Shown here: one piece after another, positions 6,749 to 13,752 of the stretch
Position numbering within the stretch: position 1 is the stretch's first letter
Layout of the letters: every line of letters begins with the position of its first letter
NCBI GenBank assembly: GCA_003224785.1
Contig: QHZV01000207.1
Span: forward strand, 1-16,135
Origin: Acidobacteriota bacterium
GTDB taxonomy: Bacteria; Acidobacteriota; Terriglobia; Terriglobales; Acidobacteriaceae
DNA length: 16,135 nt
Direction: 5' to 3'
The notes under the pieces: model-generated
Databases searched by the model: none
What the model was told of the DNA's origin: nothing
Seen by the model: the letters and a program-made list of their open reading frames with translations, nothing else
Position numbers and translations under genes: made by a program

Positions 6749-6770
6749 GTTGCTTCCGTATTGGAATCTC

Positions 6771-8255
6771 ATGCTTCGTCCCGACTACAAAGAGTTTTCT
6801 CGTCTCGCCCGCGACTCAACGCTGGTCCCCGTGGTCAAGTCGGTTATGGCGGACTTGCTTACGCCAGTTTCGGCTTTTCTTGCGATCTCGCGAGGCGAGC
6901 GGGATGCTTTTCTGCTTGAGTCGGTCGAACGCGGCGAGCAAATTGGCCGCTACACATTTCTCGGTGCGCGTCCCTACATGAAACTGCAGACCGATGGTCG
7001 GCAGACTATCGTTCAGGAAGGCAAGAAGCGCGAGCGGCACGATGGCAATGTGTTCCAGCTCGCGAAACAATTGCTTACTAAACACAAACTGGCTGCGGTT
7101 CCCGGACTGCCTCCTTTTAGCGCCGGTGCGGTCGGGTTTTGTTCTTATGATATTGTTCGCCAGCTCGAAAACATCGGCAACGAAACGAAAGACGATCTTC
7201 ACCTTCCTGACTGTGTCCTGATGTTTTTCAACCGGCTGCTGGCGTTCGATCACCTTCGACACCAAATTCACATTATCGCCGTGCCCGACGTCTCAGCCGA
7301 GAGTCCACGGCAGGCTTACGATCGCGCGGTTCGTGACATTGCCGCTCTCGAAAAGAAACTGGCGAGTGGGCTCCGGCCCGGCGAGTGGCATAAGTCTCGA
7401 GGCAAGCGCCGGGGAAGGTTTAACGTGCGGCCCCAGACAACACGAAAGGACTTTGAGCAATTAGTTCGGAATGCAAAGGAGTACATCGCGGCGGGAGATA
7501 TTTTTCAAGTTGTGCTTTCGCAGCGGTTGGACTTCACACCCGAGGTTCCGCCATTTGATATTTATCGCGCGCTGCGCGCCGGGAATCCTTCGCCGTATTT
7601 GTATTTTCTGAAAATGGGTGACACGCATGTGCTGGGATCATCGCCGGAGATGCTGGTGCGCGTGACTGGTCGCAAGCTGGAGTATCGTCCCATTGCCGGA
7701 ACGCACCCGCGCGGCAAAGACGAACTGGAAGATGCCCGTCTCGAAGAAAAGATGTTGACCGACGAAAAAGAGCGCGCCGAGCACGTGATGCTGGTTGATT
7801 TGGGGCGCAACGATTTGGGCCGGGTCAGCAAGTATGGATCGGTGAAGGTAAAGGACCTGATGTATGTGGAACGCTATTCGCATGTCATGCATTTAGTGTC
7901 GGCGCTTGAGGGCAAACTGCGGCCCGAACTGCACGCGCTGGATGCGTTTGCGGCATGTTTCCCGGCTGGAACTTTGAGCGGCGCGCCGAAAGTTCGAGCC
8001 ATGCAGATCATTGAAGAGTTGGAGCCAACCCGGCGTGGAGTTTATGGCGGTTCGGTGTTGTATGCGGATTTCGCGGGGAACCTGGATTCGTGCATTGCGA
8101 TTCGTACCATGCTGATGAAAGGCAAGAAGGCGTATTTGCAGGCGGGCGCAGGCATTGTGGCGGATTCAGATCCCGCAACGGAATATGAGGAGAGCATGAA
8201 CAAAGCGCAGGCGGTGCTACGAGCGGTGCAGACGGCGAGGGGAGCGGAAGCGTGA
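6771..8255 (+). CDS. trpE: Anthranilate synthase component I
   Basis: TrpE converts chorismate to anthranilate, the first step of tryptophan synthesis, using ammonia from the TrpG glutaminase. From ATG 6771 (MLRPDYKEFSRLARDSTLVP) the protein has 494 residues, the usual size. LLESVERGEQIGRYTFLG in the N-terminal domain is the region where LLES contributes to tryptophan feedback binding. The chorismate-binding domain shows GDIFQVVLSQR, NPSPYLYFL, LGSSPEMLVR, RPIAGTHPRG, MLVDLGRNDLGRV, FPAGTLSGAPKVRAM and GAGIVADSDPATEYEE. Earlier in-frame starts exist (6666, 6747), but they precede or overlap the TATAAT box and encode non-conserved sequence. trpG is not next to it; its stop overlaps the GH31 ATG by one base, an unusual partner. 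Confidence 0.95.
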   Translation: MLRPDYKEFSRLARDSTLVPVVKSVMADLLTPVSAFLAISRGERDAFLLESVERGEQIGRYTFLGARPYMKLQTDGRQTIVQEGKKRERHDGNVFQLAKQLLTKHKLAAVPGLPPFSAGAVGFCSYDIVRQLENIGNETKDDLHLPDCVLMFFNRLLAFDHLRHQIHIIAVPDVSAESPRQAYDRAVRDIAALEKKLASGLRPGEWHKSRGKRRGRFNVRPQTTRKDFEQLVRNAKEYIAAGDIFQVVLSQRLDFTPEVPPFDIYRALRAGNPSPYLYFLKMGDTHVLGSSPEMLVRVTGRKLEYRPIAGTHPRGKDELEDARLEEKMLTDEKERAEHVMLVDLGRNDLGRVSKYGSVKVKDLMYVERYSHVMHLVSALEGKLRPELHALDAFAACFPAGTLSGAPKVRAMQIIEELEPTRRGVYGGSVLYADFAGNLDSCIAIRTMLMKGKKAYLQAGAGIVADSDPATEYEESMNKAQAVLRAVQTARGAEA

Positions 8256-10613
8256 TGAAGAATGAGACGGGTAGAGCGGTGGTTTTCATTCTGGCATCTA
8301 TGCTGGCGAGTTCTGCCTCGGCGCAGCAACACACGCTCGTTCTCACCCGCGACAACAGCACAGTCGTGCTTGAGCCTTACGCGCCGAACATCATTCGAGT
8401 AACGCTTAGCCTGCAGAAAGATCAGGCTGCGGAAGCACCGGGCTTCGGCTTTGGCGCGCATGCGGCCGCCGAGGGTTGGAATTCAGCACATTCGGAGGCA
8501 GGCGACGTTTATCGATCGTCGCGGATGGTCGTCACAGTTGAAGCAAATCACCCCGCGAACCCCTCACGCACTGAGCGCGACATCGCGAAATTCTTCAACG
8601 GATCAGCGCCTCCCGCGCACATCATCATCAGCACACCGACTGGAAAGAAACTGCTGGAAATGACCGGCTGGTCGCAGTCGGTCCCCAATTACAAAGACGG
8701 CAATGCGCAACTCGAGAACGATCGGCGGCCAAGTGATGAGAAGTTTTATCAGGTGGGCGCGACGTTCGTCTCTCCGGATGACGAGCATTATTACGGCCTC
8801 GGCCAGAACCAGGAAGGTTTTCTCGATCATCGCGGACACACGGTTGAGTGCTGGCACAACTACACCGCGACCGGCGCGCCGAGCATCTGCGTGCCGTTTG
8901 TGGTGACGAACAAAGGTTATGGAATGATCTGGGACAATCCGTCGAAGACGACGATTGAACCAGGAGACGAACTGGATTTCGCAAGTGGGGAATCGGGTCT
9001 CGTTTTTTGTGATTGCCGGCAACGATACCGACGAAATTTATTCCGGATATCGGTTGCTAACCGGAACGACACCGATGCTGCCCAAAGCTGCGTACGGATT
9101 CGTGCAATGCAAGCAGCGCTACATCACGCAGGAAGAGATGTTGAACGTTGCCAAGGGATATCGTGAGCGGCATTTGCCTGCCGATGTGCTGGTGCTCGAC
9201 TGGTTTTATTACAACACCATGGGCCAGCTCGATTTCGTTCCCGACAGATTTCCGGATCCGGCGGCCATGAACAAGCAGTTGCACGACATGGGGTTTCAAA
9301 CCATGATCAGCGTCTGGCCGCGGTTTACAAAGCAGTCGCGCTATTACGATTTCATTCTGAAGCACGGCTGGTTCGAGCACCTGGCGGATGGGACTCCGAC
9401 CAACGGTTTGCCATACGATCGTGCCGGCTCCGATATTGATACGTCGAATCCCGAGGCGGCGCGCTGGTATTGGGGGGTGATTCGCGACAATATTCTCAGC
9501 GAGGGTTTCGATTGTCTGTGGATGGACGAGACTGAACCCGACCTGCCGCCCAATGGCAGTTATCTTTCGGTTGGGCCGGGGACGCGATACTTCAACATCT
9601 ATCCGCTGGTGCATACCAGTGCAATGTACGACGGGTTTCGGCGTGACGTGAAACATCGTGCCCTGATTCTGTCCCGCGATGCGTATCTCGGATCGCAGCG
9701 AAATGGGACGATGATCTGGTCATCGGATATTTATCCAACATGGGACGCATTCAGGCGGCAGATTCCAACCGGCCTCGACTTCACTGCCTCAGGCATGGCG
9801 TATTGGACGAACGATGTTGGCGGATGGCAGTATTTGCCGCTAGTGCATCATCCCGCGCATGCGCCACTGCTCGATCCTTCCGATGCTCGCGAGAACGTCG
9901 GCGGATACGATGACTATCCCGAACTTTATGCGAGGTGGTTTGAGTACGGAACGTTTCTGCCGATCATGCGCACGCACGGCAGCCGCAAATATAACGAGGT
10001 TTGGTCGTATGGCAAACAGGCCGAACCGATTTTGGAGAAGTATTTGAAGTTGCGATATCAGCTGATGCCGTACATTTATTCGCTCGGGTACAAGACCTAT
10101 CAGACTGGTGCGCCGTTCATGCGAGCGCTGTTTATGGATTTTCCGAATGATCCGAAGATCGCGGATCTGCGTGACGAGTACATGTTCGGTCCGGCATTTT
10201 TGGTTGCGCCTGTAACTGAGCAGGGCGCGACCAGCCGCGAAATTTACCTTCCTGCGGGAACCGACTGGTTCAACTACTGGACTAGCGAGCGGGTACATGG
10301 TGGTCAGACGATCAAAGTTGATGCACCTGTCGACATCCTGCCTTTGTTCGTGCGAGCAGGTTCGGTTGTGCCATTAGGCTCATCAATCGAGAGCACGAGC
10401 CAGGCGCAGAAGATTGAGCACGTGCGGGTTTATCCAGGCGCGGATGGAGAGTTCACAATTTACTCCGATGACGGAAACACTTATGGCTATGAAAAAGGCG
10501 ATTTCAAAACGACGCGATTGCACTGGGATGATGCGGCACAGAGGTTGACGCACGAAGGCGCGTCGGCGTGGACCGAGCCGGACTCGCAGATTCTTGAGCG
10601 CGTGACGCCGTGA
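8255..10613 (+). pseudogene. Secreted GH31 glycosidase (alpha-xylosidase-like), frameshifted
   Basis: GH31 enzymes cleave alpha-glycosidic bonds by a retaining mechanism. From ATG 8255, MKNETGRAVVFILASMLASSASAQQ is a convincing signal peptide with an AxA-type cleavage site. The N-terminal beta domain continues (YYGLGQNQEGFLDHRG, GYGMIWDNPSKTTIEPG) until about 8963-8966. There the frame must change to reach NWISQVGNRVSFFVIAG and the catalytic barrel. The barrel has QCKQRY, WFYYNTMGQLDF, the nucleophile region LWMDETEPD (Asp codon 9525-9527) and the acid/base region WSSDIYPTW (Asp codon 9726-9728), then a normal C-terminal beta domain. A loss of about 8 or 11 bases (two or so to four residues after EPG) would explain the shift. 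If it is real, a prematurely terminated protein results. Substrate choice is inferred from resemblance. The ATG overlaps the trpE stop, with a GAGGGGAG ribosome-binding site. Confidence 0.85.
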
Positions 10614-10632
10614 TTAACAAGGAGTCAGAACC

Positions 10633-10679
10633 CCCACCCTGTCGGAGAAAACGCGGCAAGAGTAGGGTACCCATTTTTT
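10633..10679 (+). terminator. Imperfect hairpin followed by a T-run, downstream of GH31
   Basis: CCCACCCTGTCG (10633-10644) pairs imperfectly, with bulges, with CGGCAAGAGTAGGG (10654-10667), and TTTTTT follows at 10674-10679. It lies 20 bases after the GH31 stop and could terminate the trpE-GH31 transcript. The CCCACCCT arm also looks like a repeat I associate with acidobacterial intergenic regions, so it may be a degraded repeat. Confidence 0.4.
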
Positions 10680-10681
10680 AA

Positions 10682-10701
10682 ATTTGATTCTGGAATCAAA
10701 T
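10682..10701. promoter_or_regulatory. Perfect palindrome upstream of the TMEM175-like gene
   Basis: 9-base arms with a 2-base centre, ATTTGATTC-TG-GAATCAAAT. The size and AT-rich symmetry fit a dimeric repressor operator, but it could also be another repeat copy. The gene downstream lacks its N-terminus, so what it once regulated is unclear. There is no regulator gene next to it. Confidence 0.4.
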
Positions 10702-10723
10702 GTCTTGACCACTTGGCGCGGCG

Positions 10724-11227
10724 TTGAGACGACAATGGCCCACTTATATCGCCTACCTAATCAGCTTTGCTTTCATCGGGATCATGTGGGTGAATCATCA
10801 CCGGCTGTTTAACCACATACGCCGGTCGGACAATGGATTGATGTTCCTAAATCTATTGCTCCTGCTGGGGGTGAGTGCAGTTCCCTTTCCCACAGCGCTG
10901 CTTGCCGCTCACTATTACACAGGCGGCAAAACGATATCAGCGGCGATCTTCAATGGCACCTACGTTCTGATCGCAGTTTTCTTCAATATCCTTTGGCATC
11001 ATGTAGTTAGAAGGGGACTGTTGGATTCAGCCACACATGATTCAGCCGATGCAATCTCAAAGCAGTATGCGGTTGGTCCAATCTCGTACCTGATTTGTTT
11101 TGGCCTGACGTGGGTCAGCGTTCCCGCAAGCTTGCTGCTGAATATCGCCTTAGCGGTGTTTTTTGCCGTGCCGCCGCGCACTGACACACAAAAAAATGCC
11201 GGGAAGATGCAAGGTGCAACGAAATAG
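10724..11227 (+). pseudogene. TMEM175/DUF1211-family membrane protein, missing its N-terminus
   Basis: Bacterial TMEM175-family proteins are six-helix potassium-selective channels. The visible 167 residues hold QWPTYIAYLISFAFIGIMWVNHHRLF, a hallmark of helices 2-3, then three or four further hydrophobic segments (about 40-65, 70-90, 115-145). The expected first helix with its RxxxFSD signature, roughly 40 residues, is absent. The native frame can be read back to GAALRRQWP, and then meets a stop at 10706-10708 preceded by unrelated intergenic sequence. The start given (TTG at 10724) is simply the first possible one and has no ribosome-binding site. I infer a 5' truncation, so channel function is unlikely. 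Confidence 0.7.
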
Positions 11228-11389
11228 TTGCATTTTTTGATTACCCGGAGGTAAGATGATCCTGGATGCAGCAGCCTTAAGCATCCGGTTCTGTGTTAAA
11301 ACCGCCCATTCTTCCCGGGTTCGAAACTAACGAGTTGTCTCAAAACCGAGGCAGCATTTTCGCCTCGACCAGCTTTTTGGAGAGACTCT

Positions 11390-12124
11390 ATGTCTTGGTA
11401 CGCGTACTGCCTGACTGAGCAGCGGCACCTGCCTAACGCAACACGGACGCGAAGGCCATTCGTACTAGAAGGTATCCAGGGCGTGAATGGCGCCACAATC
11501 CTAAGTTATCCCAGCGGTGAATTCGCGGTGATCGTGAGTGAGTTCGATCGCGCGAGCTCGACGCTGGAAGAAAAACATGTTTTAGAACACGCGCGAGTGG
11601 TGAGCGTGTGCTTCCGCCAGGGGACGGTGCTGCCGTTCCGGTTTGGCACGATTTTTGACAGTGATGATTGCCTGCGTCAAGCAGTTCGCGGCAATCGGCG
11701 CGCGTTCGGCGCAAGTGTGGCGCGGCTGAAGGGCAAGGCCGAAATGCATGTGAAGTTGCTGGTGCGGGATGGGTCTCTGCGGCAGCTTCAGGACGTCATT
11801 ATTCCCGACTCGGTTGGCGGGGAGTATCTATGCAAGCTCCGCGAAAAAGCCATGGCTGACCGCGAGCGCCAGACCAAAGCTAAAGCGCTTTCGGTGCAGG
11901 TGCACAGGCTCTTCAACCCGATCGAGGAAGAAATCAGTTGCAAGCGGGTCGCTACCGACGGAATGCTCATTGATATTGCTCACCTGATTGATTCCAAGTC
12001 CATCGAGAAATATCAGAATCGCTACGCCAGCGCTGCCAAGCAGCTGAAAAACTGCGAAATGTCGGTCAGCGGGCCTTGGCCTCCGTATCACTTCATGCCT
12101 GGGAAGCTTCGGACCGTAGCGTAA
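11390..12124 (+). CDS. GvpL/GvpF-family gas vesicle-type protein, solitary
   Basis: GvpF and GvpL are accessory proteins of gas vesicle assembly. This 244-residue protein starts at ATG 11390 with GGAGAG five bases upstream. It has the family's N-terminal YAYCLTE strand, EFAVIVSEF, the block VCFRQGTVLPFRFGTIFDSDD (about residues 79-99) and KGKAEMHVKLLVRD. The second half contains a charged helix (KLREKAMADRERQTKAKA), VQVHRLFNPIEEEISC and SGPWPPYHF near the end. No gvpA or other gvp gene is in the window, so a role other than flotation is possible. The gene appears intact and ends before a terminator hairpin at 12165-12192. Confidence 0.8.
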   Translation: MSWYAYCLTEQRHLPNATRTRRPFVLEGIQGVNGATILSYPSGEFAVIVSEFDRASSTLEEKHVLEHARVVSVCFRQGTVLPFRFGTIFDSDDCLRQAVRGNRRAFGASVARLKGKAEMHVKLLVRDGSLRQLQDVIIPDSVGGEYLCKLREKAMADRERQTKAKALSVQVHRLFNPIEEEISCKRVATDGMLIDIAHLIDSKSIEKYQNRYASAAKQLKNCEMSVSGPWPPYHFMPGKLRTVA

Positions 12125-12162
12125 GCTTCAGTTCAAATTGAAAGCAGATTCATCTTTACACC

Positions 12163-12510
12163 TCACGCCTTCGACTCGGTCGGAGGCGTTTTCGCGTGGC
12201 CGCAGCGATGCGACATGCCGTGGCGGAAGCGTTCGCGTTCTTCTGGAGTCATGGATTCCCACCGTGCCCTTATCCGATGCTGCCAGTAATGACGGTGCCC
12301 TCCTCCGAACCAGGTTCGCGGACCTCCAAAGAGCAGCCAGCTAAGTCCCAGAAGTCCCAGGGCCTGCCAGTACGTGATCGGATGCAGGCCGAATGTTGCC
12401 GGCATCAACCAGTTCCACAGGTGCAACACCGCCGTTGCGAAGCCGGCCCCAACAATGATCAGAACAACCAACACGAATATCAACATTCGGGCTACTCTGT
12501 TAGCTCTCAT
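12163..12510 (-). CDS. Small His-rich membrane protein co-translated with an ECF sigma factor
   Basis: I do not recognise a named family. The ATG at 12510 is preceded by GAGGAG seven bases upstream and lies one base after the sigma-factor stop; an earlier in-frame ATG at 12525 would overlap the sigma gene and has a poorer site. The 115 residues hold two hydrophobic segments, roughly 8-32 and 43-61. A basic, His-rich tail follows: GGGHRHYWQHR, then MTPEERERFRHGMSHRCGH. The cluster HGMSHRCGH could bind a metal ion. Tight coupling to the sigma gene suggests a regulatory partner or a first target, but there is no recognisable anti-sigma motif. Confidence 0.65.
   Translation of the reverse strand: MRANRVARMLIFVLVVLIIVGAGFATAVLHLWNWLMPATFGLHPITYWQALGLLGLSWLLFGGPRTWFGGGHRHYWQHRIRARWESMTPEERERFRHGMSHRCGHAKTPPTESKA
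12165..12192 (+). terminator. Intrinsic terminator of the gvpL/F-like gene
   Basis: ACGCCTTCGAC (12165-12175) pairs with GTCGGAGGCGT (12179-12189), giving an 11-pair stem with one G-U pair and a 3-base loop, followed by TTT so that TTTT runs from 12189 to 12192. It lies 40 bases after the gene's stop and inside the last codons of the convergent membrane-protein gene. Confidence 0.6.
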
Positions 12511-12511
12511 T

Positions 12512-13072
12512 TCATTTCTCCTCATTAAACGGTAGATCTCGAAATTCCTGGTAGATCTCGCGCAGATGCCGCCTCAGGTACAAGACTGCGTATCGTTTGC
12601 GCGAGAGCAATGTGTTGATGCTGGTCCCAGTCTCGGCCGCAAGCTCTGCAAATGTTTTGCCTTCGATTTCATTGGCGATGAATACTTCTCGCTGCTCAGG
12701 CGGAAGTTCTTCGAGCGCGGCCTCAATCGCCGCTATCAGAACGCCTCGCGCGAACGAAACGTCTGGGCCGGCATCGAGTGAAGGCAGCATTTGCTGTCGC
12801 CGAAAGCGATCGATGATGCGGTTGCGCGCCACCTGAAAGAGCCAGGCTGTGGCTTGCTCCACCGGCTTCATCAAACGGTATGCGACGACCAGTTCGTAGA
12901 AGACGTCTTGCAGAATGTCTTCGGCATCGTTGGGATCGGGCACGCGGCTGCGGATAAAGTTTCGCAGGCGCCCACGCTGCTGCTCGACTGCCTCCGAGAT
13001 TTGCCGGTCTTGCTCGCCGGTCATCGCTTCAGTATGGCCCTCCAGGGCCCCGATGCTCAGCTCCGCGTCCAT
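12512..13072 (-). CDS. ECF-type RNA polymerase sigma factor
   Basis: It directs RNA polymerase to a specific promoter set. The 186-residue protein has the region 2 signature DAEDILQDVFYELVVAYR followed by AWLFQVARNRIIDRFRRQQ (about residues 50-94), and the region 4 helix-turn-helix ELPPEQREVFIANEIEGKTFAELAAETGTSINTLLSRKRYAV (about 122-163). The linker between regions 2 and 4 is short compared with similar proteins I recall, so an in-frame loss of about 20 residues is possible, but linkers vary naturally. Start: ATG 13072, with MTGEQDRQ (residue 17) as an alternative. It is followed at once by the small membrane-protein gene. The sensor-like gene lies about 70 bases upstream on the same strand. 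Confidence 0.88.
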   Translation of the reverse strand: MDAELSIGALEGHTEAMTGEQDRQISEAVEQQRGRLRNFIRSRVPDPNDAEDILQDVFYELVVAYRLMKPVEQATAWLFQVARNRIIDRFRRQQMLPSLDAGPDVSFARGVLIAAIEAALEELPPEQREVFIANEIEGKTFAELAAETGTSINTLLSRKRYAVLYLRRHLREIYQEFRDLPFNEEK

Positions 13073-13143
13073 CTACTGTGAAGACGTTTGTAGAGGAGAA
13101 ATATTGTAAGGAAGGAACACTAACGTAGGTGATGCCTGTGGCT

Positions 13144-13752
13144 TCAGGCGTTGCGATTGGTCCGCACTACAGTCGTAGCTGTGAGCCAAGAGATCGCTAG
13201 CCCCGCAAGAAGGGCCAGACCCCCGCCCAGAAATAAAATGCGTCGGCCATGCCCGATCGCGATATCAACATCATTGAGCGGATAGGCCAGGCGCACTGCG
13301 CCCCCCGAAACCGGCGCAGACGCATAAAGCACCGCGACGCCATAATCATTTCTCTTGCGGGTCACGACGCTGGTTTCTCCACGCAGAGCGGCCACAAACT
13401 CGGGCCGGCGGCCTTCATTTTCGAGCGCTGAAAGTTGGACTTCGGAGTCCGCGACGACTCTCCCGTTTGTGTCAATTACGGTCGCGCGCGCACCAGCTGA
13501 AAGCCCTTCCTGCGCGGCGATATCTTCGACCTTGTGCTCGTGGTCGGTGTTGACTCGGGCAGCAAACATCTGTGTCTTCTGGGTGAGATTGCGCGCGATT
13601 TCCACCCGCAACGCATCTTCCCAGAAACGGTGAACGCCATAGCCTACGCTGACTGCGACGACCGCAATCATCGCAATAAAAGAGCCAAGCAGAATAAGAA
13701 AGATGCGCTTGCGAGTCGAGTTTGCAGGCACTGCTACCGGTTCAGTGGCCAT
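13144..13752 (-). CDS. Sensor domain of a PhoR-like histidine kinase, without the kinase
   Basis: The 202-residue protein has two membrane helices (about 16-40 and 171-193) flanking an extracytoplasmic domain. That domain contains ARATVIDTNGRVVADSEV (about 88-105), ENEGRRPEFVAALRGE (111-126) and APVSGGAVRLAYPL, the pattern of PhoR-like sensor domains. It stops about nine residues after helix 2, where a HAMP and kinase domain would normally begin; neither is found in the 71 bases before the sigma gene or inside it. It is therefore a truncated kinase remnant or a stand-alone sensor. The ATG overlaps the end of sucA by 11 bases, so it is probably translated by coupling. Confidence 0.65.
   Translation of the reverse strand: MATEPVAVPANSTRKRIFLILLGSFIAMIAVVAVSVGYGVHRFWEDALRVEIARNLTQKTQMFAARVNTDHEHKVEDIAAQEGLSAGARATVIDTNGRVVADSEVQLSALENEGRRPEFVAALRGETSVVTRKRNDYGVAVLYASAPVSGGAVRLAYPLNDVDIAIGHGRRILFLGGGLALLAGLAISWLTATTVVRTNRNA

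Noticed and set aside
6666..6770. Longer TrpE starting at 6666 or 6747
   Set aside because: These starts lie upstream of or in the TATAAT box, and the extra residues are unlike TrpE.
11310..11330. A tRNA T-arm-like GGGTTCGAAAC
   Set aside because: The flanking bases do not form the T-stem, and no acceptor, D or anticodon arms are present.
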